Assembly (NCBI RefSeq): GCF_003429565.1
Contig: NZ_QUAK01000123.1
Location: forward strand, 18,729 to 82,728
Length of the DNA stretch: 64,000 nt
From: Streptomyces triticagri
Lineage (GTDB): Bacteria > Actinomycetota > Actinomycetes > Streptomycetales > Streptomycetaceae
Direction of reading: 5' to 3'
The notes beneath the pieces were generated by a model. That model saw nothing but the letters and a program-made list of their open reading frames with translations, did no database searches and was not told where the DNA came from. Below are positions 34,543 through 43,232 of this stretch, piece after piece. Numbering within the stretch: position 1 is the stretch's first letter; each line of letters starts with the position of its first letter. Position numbers and translations under genes: made by a program.

Positions 34543-36078
34543 ATGCTGCTCGCCGACGTGGCCGGGGCCTCCCGGGAGATCGCCGCCACCACCGCACGTT
34601 CGCGGAAGGTCGCACTGCTCGCGGAGCTGTTCCGCGCCATGACGCCCGGCGAGGCGCCGCTGGTGGTGAGCTATCTGTCCGGCAGGCTGCCGCAGCGCAG
34701 AACGGGGATCGGCTGGACCGCGTTCCGCCGGATGCCGGATCCCGCAGCCGGCGCGTCCCTCACGGTCGAGGAGACCGACGCCGCCTTCGAACGCATCGCG
34801 GCCGTCTCGGGCAAGGGTGCGCAGTCCGAGCGCAAACGCATCCTGGACGAGCTGCTCGCCTCGGCCACCCGCGAGGAACAGCGGTTCCTGCTCGGCCTGG
34901 TCGGCGGCGAGCTGCGCCAGGGCGCCCTGGACGCCCTGGCCGCGGAGGGCCTCGCCGCCGCGGTGGGCGCGGAGCCCTCGGCCGTACGCCGCGCGGTGAT
35001 GCTGGCGGGCCGACTGGACACCGTGGCAAGGGCGTTGACGGCGGACGGTGCCGCCGCGCTCGATGCCTTCCGGCTCGATGTCGGCCGCCCGGTGCTTCCG
35101 ATGCTGGCCAAGTCCGCGAAGGACGTGGACGAGGCGGTCGAACTCCTCGGCGCCTGCGCGGTGGAGGAGAAGCTCGACGGCATCCGGGTGCAGGTGCACC
35201 GGGACGGCGACGACGTGCGCATCTTCACCCGTACGCTGGACGAGATCACCGACCGGTTGCCCGAAGTCGTGTCGGCGGCAAGGGAGTTGACGACCGACAG
35301 GGCCGTGCTCGACGGCGAGGTGATCGCCCTGGACGAGCGAGGGCGGCCGCAGCCCTTCCAGGACATCGCGGGCCGGGTCGGCTCCCGGCTCGATGTCGCG
35401 GGTGCGCAGGCCTCGCTGCCGCTGTACCCCGTCTTCTTCGATCTGCTGTCGGTCGACGGCCGCGATCTGCTCGACGAACCGGCGGCCGAACGCCACGCCC
35501 AGCTGGCCCGAGTGACCCCCGAGCCGCGGCGGGTCCGCCACATCGAGATCACCGATCCCGCGGACGGACAGCGGCGGGAGGAGGCGCGCCGCTTCGCCGC
35601 GGCCGCCCTCGAACGAGGCCACGAGGGCGTGGTGGTGAAGGGGCTCGACGCCCCGTACAGCGCGGGCCGCCGCGGTGCCTCCTGGCTCAAGGTGAAGCCC
35701 GTGCACACCCTCGACCTCGTCGTGCTCGCGGCCGAGTGGGGCCACGGCCGGCGCACCGGCAGACTCTCCAATCTGCATCTCGGCGCCCGCCGGTCCGACG
35801 GCACCTTCGCCATGCTCGGCAAGACCTTCAAGGGCCTCACCGACGCCCTCCTGGCCTGGCAGACGGAGCGGCTCGGCGAGTTGGCGGTCGAGGACGACGG
35901 CTTTGTCGTACGGGTACGGCCCGAGCTGGTCGTGGAGGTGGCCTTCGACTCCGTGCAGCGCTCCCCGCGCTACCCGGAGGGAGTGACCCTGCGGTTCGCC
36001 CGGGTGGTGCGCTACCGCGAGGACAAGACGGCGGCCGAGGCGGACACGGTGGACGCGGTACTCGCCCTGCGCCGGTGA
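34543..36078 (+). CDS. ligB: ATP-dependent DNA ligase B
   Basis: A 511-residue ligase colinear with mycobacterial LigB. The N-terminal DNA-binding domain (LLADVAGASREIAATTARSR, VSYLSGRLPQRRTGIGW) is followed by the adenylation domain with the nucleophilic lysine in motif I, EEKLDGIRVQVHR, then DGEVIAL, GHEGVVVKGLDAPYSAGRRG and motif V WLKVKPVHTLDLVV. The C-terminal OB domain follows (TFKGLTDALLAWQ, RFARVVRYREDK). It seals nicks using ATP, in repair rather than replication (the NAD-dependent LigA does that). The ATG at 34543 matches the family start. Confidence 0.95.
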   Translation: MLLADVAGASREIAATTARSRKVALLAELFRAMTPGEAPLVVSYLSGRLPQRRTGIGWTAFRRMPDPAAGASLTVEETDAAFERIAAVSGKGAQSERKRILDELLASATREEQRFLLGLVGGELRQGALDALAAEGLAAAVGAEPSAVRRAVMLAGRLDTVARALTADGAAALDAFRLDVGRPVLPMLAKSAKDVDEAVELLGACAVEEKLDGIRVQVHRDGDDVRIFTRTLDEITDRLPEVVSAARELTTDRAVLDGEVIALDERGRPQPFQDIAGRVGSRLDVAGAQASLPLYPVFFDLLSVDGRDLLDEPAAERHAQLARVTPEPRRVRHIEITDPADGQRREEARRFAAAALERGHEGVVVKGLDAPYSAGRRGASWLKVKPVHTLDLVVLAAEWGHGRRTGRLSNLHLGARRSDGTFAMLGKTFKGLTDALLAWQTERLGELAVEDDGFVVRVRPELVVEVAFDSVQRSPRYPEGVTLRFARVVRYREDKTAAEADTVDAVLALRR

Positions 36079-36092
36079 GCGGGCGGCAGAAA

Positions 36093-36122
36093 GGGGCGGG
36101 CACCGAGCCGAGGCCCGCGCCC
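36093..36122. terminator. Possible bidirectional terminator
   Basis: GGGGCGGGC (36093-36101) can pair with GCCCGCGCCC (36113-36122) with one bulge. It lies in the 74-bp gap between convergent ligB and the SorC gene. Confidence 0.4.
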
Positions 36123-36152
36123 ACCCCCGCGTACGGACGTACGGTGTCCCGC

Positions 36153-37178
36153 CTACTCCGCCCCGTCCGGGTCCCCCCGGTCAAGGGCGGGCCGGGGAGC
36201 CGTCCCCGCCTCCAAGAGGTGGTCGGCGGCCGCCGTGTCGGTGACCAGGCTGGTGACCAGGCCCGACCGCAGGACTGCGTCGATGGCCTCCGCCTTGCGC
36301 CGGCCGCCCGCGATGGCCACCACCTCGGGGATCCGGCGCAGCCGGTCCGCCTCGACGGTGATGCACCGCTCCCCCAGGTCGCGCCCGACCCGGCGGCCCT
36401 CGGCGTCGAAGAGATGCGCGGACATCTCGGCGGCGACGCCGAGCGAGGCGTAGTGCGCCCGCTCCTCGTCGCTCAGCATGTCGTGCACGGTGGAGATGCC
36501 CGGCTCCCAGGAACCGATGGAGACCGCCGCGACCGTGACCTTGTCGAAGTACTCGAAGGCACGGGCGATGCCGGTCTGGTTGCGCAGCGCGGCGGCGGTG
36601 GCCGGGTCCGGCAGGAGCATCGGCGCATAGATCGGGTGCGCCTCGCCCCCGGACACCTGGGCCGCGCGGCGGACCGCCTCGACGGAGCCGCGCTCGGCGG
36701 TCCCGGCGTCGTACACCCCGGTCAGCTGCACGACCGTGCAGGGCGGCAGCCGGTCCAGCGCGGCCGCCATGTGGATGGTGGAACGGCCCCAGGCGAGGCC
36801 GAGTACATCGCCCTCGGTGACGAGCTCGCCGAGCAGGTCGGCCGCCACCTCGCCGAGGTTCTCCGGATCGGGCGACTCCTCCACGTCCTCGGCGGGCGAC
36901 TCCACGACGACCGCGTGCCTCAGGCCGTACCGCGCCCGCAGGCGGTCGGACCGCTCCGCGTCCAACTCCGCGGGCACCCTGATCTCGATCCGTACGAGGT
37001 CACGCTCGAGCGCCGTCTCCAGGACCCGTGCGACCTTGAACCGGCTGACGCCGAACTCCTCCGCAATCTGGATCTTGGACTTGCCCTCGAGGTAGAAGCG
37101 GCGGGCCATGGCCGCCGCCTGCACCAGCTCAGCGGGGCCCATCCGAAGGGCTGGCCGACCCGCCGACATGCCAGACAC
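36153..37178 (-). CDS. SorC/DeoR-type sugar-binding transcriptional regulator
   Basis: A 341-residue protein. An N-terminal helix-turn-helix (MARRFYLEGKSKIQIAEEFG, SRFKVARVLETALERDL) is followed by the SorC sugar-binding domain (GEVAADLLGELVTEGDVLGL, AWGRSTIHMAAALDRL, VAIAGGRRKAEAIDAVLRSG) that senses a phosphorylated sugar. The GTG at 37178 has GAGGAG six nt upstream; the GTG at 37202 is longer but lies inside a tandem repeat and lacks a ribosome site. It sits downstream of rpe on the same strand, so a pentose phosphate ligand is possible. Tandem repeats at its start suggest autoregulation. Confidence 0.92.
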   Translation of the reverse strand: MSGMSAGRPALRMGPAELVQAAAMARRFYLEGKSKIQIAEEFGVSRFKVARVLETALERDLVRIEIRVPAELDAERSDRLRARYGLRHAVVVESPAEDVEESPDPENLGEVAADLLGELVTEGDVLGLAWGRSTIHMAAALDRLPPCTVVQLTGVYDAGTAERGSVEAVRRAAQVSGGEAHPIYAPMLLPDPATAAALRNQTGIARAFEYFDKVTVAAVSIGSWEPGISTVHDMLSDEERAHYASLGVAAEMSAHLFDAEGRRVGRDLGERCITVEADRLRRIPEVVAIAGGRRKAEAIDAVLRSGLVTSLVTDTAAADHLLEAGTAPRPALDRGDPDGAE

Positions 37179-37190
37179 GGCGATCTCCTC

Positions 37191-37216
37191 ACTGCTGTTC
37201 ACAACTGCTGTTCACA
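37191..37216 (-). repeat. 13-bp tandem direct repeat at the SorC gene start
   Basis: ACTGCTGTTCACA occurs twice head to tail (37191-37203 and 37204-37216), immediately upstream of the SorC ribosome site. TGTTCACA-like elements fit SorC/DeoR-type operators. Likely the regulator's own binding site. Confidence 0.6.
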
Positions 37217-37300
37217 ATTTCACTTCGGCTCGCCGTTCATCCTCGCAGATGCGGCAGTACTTGATCAGTCCTGAGGGGCAGCAGTTCACCGAGCCGTGGC

Positions 37301-37987
37301 TCAGTGGTCGCACGCCCAGGCCGCGGATGCGGTCGTGGCGGCCGCCTTCTCGCGCAGCGCGCGCACCGCGGCCGCGGGGTCGTCGGCCCCGTACACGGCG
37401 GACCCGGCGACGAACACGTCCGCGCCCGCCTCCGCGCACCGCTCGATCGTCGCGTCGGACACGCCCCCGTCGACCTGCAGCCACAGCTCCAGCCCGTGCT
37501 TCGAGATCAGCTCTCGGGTCCGGCGGATCTTGGGCAGCATGATGTCCAGGAACGCCTGCCCGCCGAAGCCCGGCTCGACCGTCATGATCAGGAGCATGTC
37601 GAGCTCGGGGAGCAGGTCCTCGTAGGGCTCGATCGGGGTGGCGGGCTTGAGCGCCATCGAGGCGCGGGCCCCCTTGGCGCGGATCTCCCGGGCCAGGCGT
37701 ACGGGCGCGGCGGCCGCCTCGGCGTGGAAGGTGACGGAACCGGCGCCGGCCTCGACGAACGCCGGGGCCCAGCGGTCCGGGTCCTCGATCATCAGGTGGC
37801 AGTCCAGCGGCGTCGCGGTCGCACGGCTCAGCGACTCCACGATCGGGACCCCGAGGGTGAGGTTGGGGACGAAGTGGTTGTCCATGACGTCGACGTGGAG
37901 CCAGTCGGCGCCGTCGACCGCCTGGGCCTCGTCGGCGAGCCGCGCGAAATCCGCGGACAGGATGCTGGGGCTGATCTGAACTGCCAT
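37301..37987 (-). CDS. rpe: Ribulose-phosphate 3-epimerase
   Basis: Interconverts ribulose 5-phosphate and xylulose 5-phosphate in the pentose phosphate pathway. The 228-residue TIM barrel has all signatures: ISPSILSADFARLADE, DWLHVDVMDNHFVPNLTLG, CHLMIEDPDRW, LIMTVEPGFGGQAFLDIML and LQVDGGVSDATI, including the metal-binding His/Asp pairs. The ATG at 37987 starts MAVQISPS. The SorC regulator gene follows 122 bp downstream on the same strand. Confidence 0.97.
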   Translation of the reverse strand: MAVQISPSILSADFARLADEAQAVDGADWLHVDVMDNHFVPNLTLGVPIVESLSRATATPLDCHLMIEDPDRWAPAFVEAGAGSVTFHAEAAAAPVRLAREIRAKGARASMALKPATPIEPYEDLLPELDMLLIMTVEPGFGGQAFLDIMLPKIRRTRELISKHGLELWLQVDGGVSDATIERCAEAGADVFVAGSAVYGADDPAAAVRALREKAAATTASAAWACDH

Positions 37988-38099
37988 GCCCCAAGCCTGC
38001 CATGCCCGCACGCACTTACCACCGCCGGTCACCACCTGCCCCGACGAATCCGACCCCGCGGTCGGACCCGTCGGGGCGGCGCGCCCTGCGCACCGGGGC

Positions 38100-39110
38100 T
38101 CATCCTCCGACGGACACCGCACCCGACCGGGAATCGTCCGGCACCAGGAACGTCTCGGCCGAAAGGTCGACGAGCCCGCGCAACGCCGCCATGTACTGCG
38201 GGACACCTCCCAGCTCGTCGAGCAGCCCGTGTGCCGCGCGGCGCCGGACCTCCACGTCCTCACGGAACCGCTCGACGGCACGGGTCCCGAGCAAGGTCCG
38301 CAGCACCTCCGCGCGCGCCGCCCCGTCGCCGCGCGCCTCTCCGTACCGCGCCAGGAACTCCGCCGCCGCCCCGGCCGGCAGCCCCTCCACCGCGCAGGCG
38401 AGCAGATGGGTGACCGTCCCATTGGCCAGGTCCTCGTGCCGACCGGAGGTGATGTCCTCCTGGTCGTTGAAGAACTGCCAGAGGAGGCCGAAGACGGAGC
38501 CGAGCTCCCGCCACAGCTCCACACGCGGGGCCGAGGCGCCGGCCAGCAGGGCGGCCATCGCCGTCACCATCGCGAACGGCGCACCGGACTTGCCCCGGTA
38601 CACGGCGAGCACCGAGTCCCTGGTGGCGCTCCCCGTGTCGGCGCGCAGATCGCTCAACTGCCCGTCCGCAGCCGCCACCGAGGCCCGCACGAACTCGTCG
38701 CACAACCGCGCGCGCAGCGCCTCCGAGCCCGGCAGCTCCCGGATGATCCGCAGCGGCAGCAGCTGGCCACCGACGACCGCGGCCAACTGGGCCTGATCCG
38801 CGCCCAGTTCCCCGGGATGCGCCTGCGCGCTGCCGTCCGCCACGTCGTCGAAGTGGCAGGCCGAGATCCACCAGAGCTGATGGACGGCGGACACCGGAAC
38901 CGCAGGCCGCGGATCACCGGTCTCGGCCGCATGCACGAGCAGCGGGAGCGCCGACAGCGGATACCTGAACGTCCGATGCCCCACGAGTGCGGCCACCGCG
39001 GCCCGTACCGGTGACGACTCCGGCCCGAGCAGATCGAGCGCGGCCGTCAACTCCGCGTCGATGTCGGGAGCCAGTCGGCGGTGCAGATCCACGTACGAAA
39101 GGGGCTCCAC
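38100..39110 (-). CDS. Polyprenyl synthetase family protein
   Basis: A 336-residue all-helical protein of the trans-isoprenyl diphosphate synthase fold. The first aspartate-rich motif is HFDDVADG and the second, weaker, is FFNDQED, in LWQFFNDQEDITSGRHEDLA. The DDxxD spacing is kept in the first and reduced in the second, so it may be a prenyl synthase with unusual substrate, a ComQ-like prenyltransferase or a terpene synthase relative. The GTG at 39110 is chosen because GGGAGG lies eight nt upstream and the protein then starts VEPLSYVDLHRRL. Longer in-frame starts run through a tandem repeat. No other isoprenoid gene is nearby. Confidence 0.75.
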   Translation of the reverse strand: MEPLSYVDLHRRLAPDIDAELTAALDLLGPESSPVRAAVAALVGHRTFRYPLSALPLLVHAAETGDPRPAVPVSAVHQLWWISACHFDDVADGSAQAHPGELGADQAQLAAVVGGQLLPLRIIRELPGSEALRARLCDEFVRASVAAADGQLSDLRADTGSATRDSVLAVYRGKSGAPFAMVTAMAALLAGASAPRVELWRELGSVFGLLWQFFNDQEDITSGRHEDLANGTVTHLLACAVEGLPAGAAAEFLARYGEARGDGAARAEVLRTLLGTRAVERFREDVEVRRRAAHGLLDELGGVPQYMAALRGLVDLSAETFLVPDDSRSGAVSVGG

Positions 39111-39164
39111 GGAGCAGGCCTCCCACTCGGCGATATGTCGACAGAGCCGCTCGGCCGACCCTCC

Positions 39165-39208
39165 ACACACGAGTGCATCCGAACACACGAGTGCATCCGA
39201 GTGCATCG
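39165..39208. repeat. 18-bp tandem repeat upstream of the polyprenyl synthetase gene
   Basis: ACACACGAGTGCATCCGA occurs twice exactly (39165-39182, 39183-39200), followed by a partial third copy GTGCATCG. It lies in the 220-bp gap between rsmB and the polyprenyl synthetase start. It could be a regulator site or a slippage product. Confidence 0.75.
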
Positions 39209-39330
39209 CAGGCACCGACGCCACAGCCGCACAATTCGAACAGTCGTGGCACCTGTGGAGCCAGAGCGTTTTTCGACCACGAATGCGGGGCGAGCGCCTG
39301 GTCGGTCGCGTCGTCCGAGGTGCTGCGCCG

Positions 39331-40758
39331 CTACGCCGTGCGCCGGATCAGCGCGAGGTACATCGCGTCCGTACCGTGCAGATGCGGCCAGAGCTGGATG
39401 TCCGGTCCGTCGCCGAGGGCCGGAACACCCGGCAAGTACGGGCGGGCGTCGAGGAGTTCGGTGTCGTCCCTCGCCCGAAGCACGTCGTCGACGACCGCCC
39501 GCGTCTCCGCGAGGTGCGGCGAGCAGGTGGCGTACCCGACGACACCGCCCGGGCGCACGGCCGCCAGTGCCTCGGTGAGCAGCGCACGCTGCAGCGGCGC
39601 GAAGCCGTCGAGGTCCTCGGGCCTGCGGCGCCAGCGGGCCTCCGGGCGGCGGCGCAGCGCACCGAGGCCGGTGCACGGCACGTCCACCAGGACCCGGTCG
39701 AAGGTGCCGGGCCGCCAGGCCGGACGCGTCCCGTCGGCGGCGATCACCTGGTACGGGCCCGGGTTCCCCTGCAGGGCCTGGCGTACGAGTCCCGCGCGGT
39801 GCGGCTGCTTCTCGGAGGCGACGAGCAGGGCGCCGCGCTCGGCGGCGAGCCCGGCGAGCAGCGCGGCCTTGCCCCCGGGGCCCGCGCAGCCGTCCAGCCA
39901 GCGCCGGTCGGGCCCCTCGACGGGTGCGGCGGCGAGCGCGAGGGCGACCAGCTGGCTGCCCTCGTCCTGCACTCCGGCGAGCCCGTCGCGCACCGCGTCC
40001 ACCGCCCCCGGTTCGCCTCCCTCGGCCAGGCGTACGGCCAGCGGGGACCAGCGTCCGGGCAGCGCGGCTCCGGCGCCCGCGGAGGTCAGCAGCTCCTCGG
40101 CCGTGGTGCGGCCGGGGCGGGCGACCAGGGTGACCTCGGGCCGTTCGTTGTCCGCCTCGAGCAGGTCCTCGATGCCCGCACGGGGACCACCGAGGGAGTC
40201 CCACAGGGCGGAGACGATCCAGCGCGGATGGGAGTGGACGACCGCGAGATGGTCCTCGGGGTCGTCGTCCCAGGACGGCGCCACCCGGTCCAGCCAGCCG
40301 TCCAGGTCGTGGGCGGAGACCTTGCGCAGTACGGCGTTCACGAACTTGGCACGGCCGTCGCCGAGGACGACCCTGGCCAGCTCGACGCTGGCCGAGACGG
40401 CCGCGTGGGTCGGGATCCGGGTGCCCAGCAATTGATGCGCACCGAGGCTCAGCACGTCGAGCACCGGCGGGTCCACCTCGCGCAGCGGGCGGTCGATGCA
40501 GGCCGCGATGACCGCGTCGTAGGTGCCCTGCCTGCGCAGTGTGCCGTAGACGAGTTCGGTGGCGAGAGCGGCGTCACGGGCGTCGAAGTCGCCCTTGTCG
40601 CGGGCCTTGCGGAGCAGCGGCGGGAGCACCAGATTCGCGTAGGCGTCCCGCTCGTCCACCGCGCGCAGCGCCTCGAAGGCCAGGATGCGCACCGGGTCCT
40701 TCTGCGGACGGCGGTACGGCTTGGCCGGCTTGCGGGGGCGACGCTGCTGGTCAGACAC
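39331..40758 (-). CDS. rsmB: 16S rRNA (cytosine-967-C5)-methyltransferase
   Basis: A 475-residue enzyme methylating 16S rRNA with SAM. After a basic head, a NusB-like RNA-binding domain (about 25-150, ILAFEALRAVDERDAYANLV, ELVYGTLRRQGTYDAVIA) is followed by the Fmu/NOL1 methyltransferase domain. That has DGCAGPGGKAALLAGLA for SAM, FDRVLVDVPCTGLGALRRRP and VGYATCSPH for the two catalytic cysteines. It starts with GTG. fmt lies 154 bp upstream on the same strand, the common fmt-rsmB arrangement. Confidence 0.95.
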   Translation of the reverse strand: MSDQQRRPRKPAKPYRRPQKDPVRILAFEALRAVDERDAYANLVLPPLLRKARDKGDFDARDAALATELVYGTLRRQGTYDAVIAACIDRPLREVDPPVLDVLSLGAHQLLGTRIPTHAAVSASVELARVVLGDGRAKFVNAVLRKVSAHDLDGWLDRVAPSWDDDPEDHLAVVHSHPRWIVSALWDSLGGPRAGIEDLLEADNERPEVTLVARPGRTTAEELLTSAGAGAALPGRWSPLAVRLAEGGEPGAVDAVRDGLAGVQDEGSQLVALALAAAPVEGPDRRWLDGCAGPGGKAALLAGLAAERGALLVASEKQPHRAGLVRQALQGNPGPYQVIAADGTRPAWRPGTFDRVLVDVPCTGLGALRRRPEARWRRRPEDLDGFAPLQRALLTEALAAVRPGGVVGYATCSPHLAETRAVVDDVLRARDDTELLDARPYLPGVPALGDGPDIQLWPHLHGTDAMYLALIRRTA

Positions 40759-40912
40759 GAAAAAGGTGCTCCGGATCCTGGATGTACTGGCCCGTCAAGG
40801 CTAACGGGTGGCGCACCGCCGGCCACCTCCGCACCGTCGCCGTACGCCCGCGGGCGCGGCACCTCGCCAGGTCGCGTACGCCCCGTGTCCCGTACGCCGC
40901 CGCCCGGTACCG

Positions 40913-41845
40913 TCAGTCGCCGAGCGTCTCCCCCGCGGCGATCCGCACCCCGCGCGCCCAGTCCGCCGCACGCATCGGCTTCTTGCCCTGCGGCTGCACC
41001 CAGAGCGGCTCGACGGCGTGCGAGCCGGTGCCGACGTACACGTTGTTCTTGCCCGCCTCGAGCTGCCCCGGCGCCAAGTCGGTCCGGTCGGCGAGGAGTT
41101 GGGCGGACACGATCTTCAGTCGCTCGCCGCGGAACACCGTCCAGGCGCCCGGCGCGGGAGTGCACCCACGCACCACCCGGTCCACCCGAAGCGCGGGCGC
41201 CGACCAGTCGATCCTGGCGTCCTCCACGGTGATCTTCGGCGCGAGCGAGATCCCGTCGGCGGGCTGCGGCACGGCCTGCAGGCTGCCGTCCTCGATGCCG
41301 TCCATGGTCGCGGCGAGCAGCCCGGCGCCCGCGAACGCGAGCCGTGTGAGCAGGTCGCCGCTGGTGTCGGTGGCGCGGACCTGCTCGGTGACGGTGCCGT
41401 AGACCGGGCCGGAGTCGAGCCCCTCCTCGATCAGGAAGGTGGACGCCCCGGTGATCTCGTCGCCCGCCATCACCGCGTGCTGCACGGGGGCCGCACCGCG
41501 CCAGGCCGGCAGCAGCGAGAAGTGCAGATTGACCCAGCCACGGGCGGGCACATCGAGCGCGACCCTGGGGAGCAGCGCACCGTACGCCACGACGGGACAG
41601 CAGTCCGGGCCGATCTCACGGAGCCGGGCCAGGAAGTCCTCGTCGCGCGGACGCGCCGGCTTGAGCACCTCGATGCCCGCGTCCTGGGCGCGCTCGGCCA
41701 CGGGGCTCGCCACCAGGCGGCGACCGCGCCCGGCCGGTGCGTCGGGGCGGGTGACGACGGCTGCCACCTGGTGCCGGTCGGAGTCGATCAGGGCATCAAG
41801 GGCGGGGACGGCGACCTCGGGGGTGCCTGCGAAGACCAGCTTCAT
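40913..41845 (-). CDS. fmt: Methionyl-tRNA formyltransferase
   Basis: Formylates initiator Met-tRNA with 10-formyl-THF. The 310-residue protein begins MKLVFAGTPEVAVPALDALI, has the catalytic Asn/His/Asp set in GWVNLHFSLLPAWRGAAPVQ and the Rossmann-like GAxLxP region, and a C-terminal OB-fold (VVRGCTPAPGAWTVFRGERL). Typical length. It precedes rsmB on the same strand. Confidence 0.97.
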   Translation of the reverse strand: MKLVFAGTPEVAVPALDALIDSDRHQVAAVVTRPDAPAGRGRRLVASPVAERAQDAGIEVLKPARPRDEDFLARLREIGPDCCPVVAYGALLPRVALDVPARGWVNLHFSLLPAWRGAAPVQHAVMAGDEITGASTFLIEEGLDSGPVYGTVTEQVRATDTSGDLLTRLAFAGAGLLAATMDGIEDGSLQAVPQPADGISLAPKITVEDARIDWSAPALRVDRVVRGCTPAPGAWTVFRGERLKIVSAQLLADRTDLAPGQLEAGKNNVYVGTGSHAVEPLWVQPQGKKPMRAADWARGVRIAAGETLGD

Positions 41846-42037
41846 CGGTGGGCGTCTGCCTCTCGGGCGGGGTACGGGGCGAGCAGCGCACCAGTCTATG
41901 GGCCGCATCCGGCAGTTGTACGGGACGGCCTGGCGGCCCCATCGGAGGCGGGCACCAGGGGGCGTGGGATGCGCCGTGCGCCCCGCACATATGCCCACAC
42001 GCCCCCGCACCGTGACCAGATCGACGGGTGGCGCGTT

Positions 42038-42056
42038 GGTCAAGAAAGAGTTGACC
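42038..42056 (+). promoter_or_regulatory. Inverted repeat upstream of the HTH protein gene
   Basis: GGTCAA-N7-TTGACC is a perfect inverted repeat whose right arm is also a consensus-like -35 element. It lies 58 bp before the HTH gene start. It could be an operator overlapping the promoter; no clear -10 is seen. Confidence 0.35.
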
Positions 42057-42113
42057 CCGTGGGCCGCATGTACGGCCCTCTTCCTTTTCAACGCCGGTTC
42101 GAGAGGCTTGTTC

Positions 42114-42647
42114 ATGGCCGACCACGCAACCCACGACGCCCAGGCACGGGCCAGCCTGCACCTCCTGGTGCGGGACATCGAGCGGGTCCGCCGGCAGGTG
42201 GACGCACTGCGCACCCTCACCGCCCAGCTCGGCAACGTCTACCGACCGCGCCGCTCCGGACCCTCGACAGGATTCGTCGTCTACGGGCGGGCCCCCGCGC
42301 CGACCGTCCGTCTCGCCCAGGAACTGCGCGACAGCGTGGAGACCTTGGTGACGGCGGCCGTCGACTTCGACCGCTCCCTCGGCTTCTCGTGGGACGCGGT
42401 GGGTTCCGCGCTCGGTGTCACCAAGCAAGCGGTGCACCGCCGGTACGGCGCCCGGCGCGCCACCACCCAGGCCGCGGCCGAGGCCGAGCGGGCCACCCAG
42501 GGCGCGACCCGTCCGGTCTCCGTCGCGGGCACTCCGCTGCCGTCGGTGCCCGCGGCCCGCGCCATGCCGACCCAGCCGACGGCGGGCAGTCCCGCCCTGC
42601 GCGAGGAGGCCCGCCCCGGGGCTTTCCCCGGCCCGCGCCACGGCTGA
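42114..42647 (+). CDS. HTH-containing small protein (177 aa)
   Basis: The ATG lies eight nt after GAGAGG. The N-terminal half is helical (ASLHLLVRDIERVRRQVDAL), then RLAQELRDSVETLVTAAVDF, and a sigma-70 region 4-like helix-turn-helix, FSWDAVGSALGVTKQAVHRR, at about 83-104. The C-terminal 70 residues are Ala/Thr/Pro-rich and probably disordered. Likely a DNA-binding protein; target unknown. It lies between fmt and the priA region, divergent from fmt. Confidence 0.8.
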   Translation: MADHATHDAQARASLHLLVRDIERVRRQVDALRTLTAQLGNVYRPRRSGPSTGFVVYGRAPAPTVRLAQELRDSVETLVTAAVDFDRSLGFSWDAVGSALGVTKQAVHRRYGARRATTQAAAEAERATQGATRPVSVAGTPLPSVPAARAMPTQPTAGSPALREEARPGAFPGPRHG

Positions 42648-42729
42648 CCCCACACGGCGCCCGGATCCCGGGCCACCTGCCCGGCAGCAGCCGCCGACTC
42701 TGCTCGCCCGCCCCTGATCCGGCCGCACG

Positions 42730-42760
42730 GATGCCCCCGCTTCCTCCTGGCGGGGGCATC
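42730..42760. terminator. Terminator after the HTH protein gene
   Basis: GATGCCCCCGC (42730-42740) and GCGGGGGCATC (42750-42760) form a perfect 11-bp stem with a 9-nt loop in the gap between the HTH gene and the convergent helicase remnant. Confidence 0.75.
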
Positions 42761-42785
42761 GGCCTGTCGGCTCCCGATTCATGGC

Positions 42786-43172
42786 TCAGCGGCCACTGCC
42801 GGCGCTCATGCCGGGACCGGCGCGCCGCAGTGCCGGCGGCAAGGGCTCACGGTGGACGATGCGCAGACTCGACACGGCTCGGGTGATCGCCACATAGAGC
42901 CGGTTCAGACCGCGGGCCTCGGCCCGGACGATCGCTGCGGGCTCCACGACGACCACGTGGTCGTACTCGAGCCCCTTCGCCGCCGACACCGGGACGACCG
43001 TGACGCGTGCGCCGAGCGTCTCCGGTCCTCCCGCCTCGACCCCGGCCGCACGCAGGGCCTCGCCCAGCCCCGGGGCGACCTCGTCGGAGGCGATCACACC
43101 GATGGAGCCAGCCGACTCCAGCGCAGAACGTACAGCCGCGATGGTCGCAGCGACCGGCTGCCGTTCGGATCC
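42786..43172 (-). pseudogene. UvrD/HelD-type helicase, C-terminal remnant
   Basis: Only about 128 C-terminal residues remain: GSERQPVAATIAAVRSALES, SIGVIASDEVAPGLGEALRA, then the superfamily 1 motifs VVPVSAAKGLEYDHVVVVEP and GLNRLYVAITRAVSSLRIVH. These are helicase motifs V and VI of UvrD/HelD-like proteins that normally have 650-750 residues. Upstream of about 43172 the frame turns to unrelated sequence with no start, and priA's stop is only 60 bp away. The rest of the gene has been deleted. Confidence 0.8.
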
Positions 43173-43232
43173 GATGCCGAATGCAACGCCTCGGCAGCCG
43201 CAGGCAGTTCGGCGCGGCGGGCGGCGCTCGGG

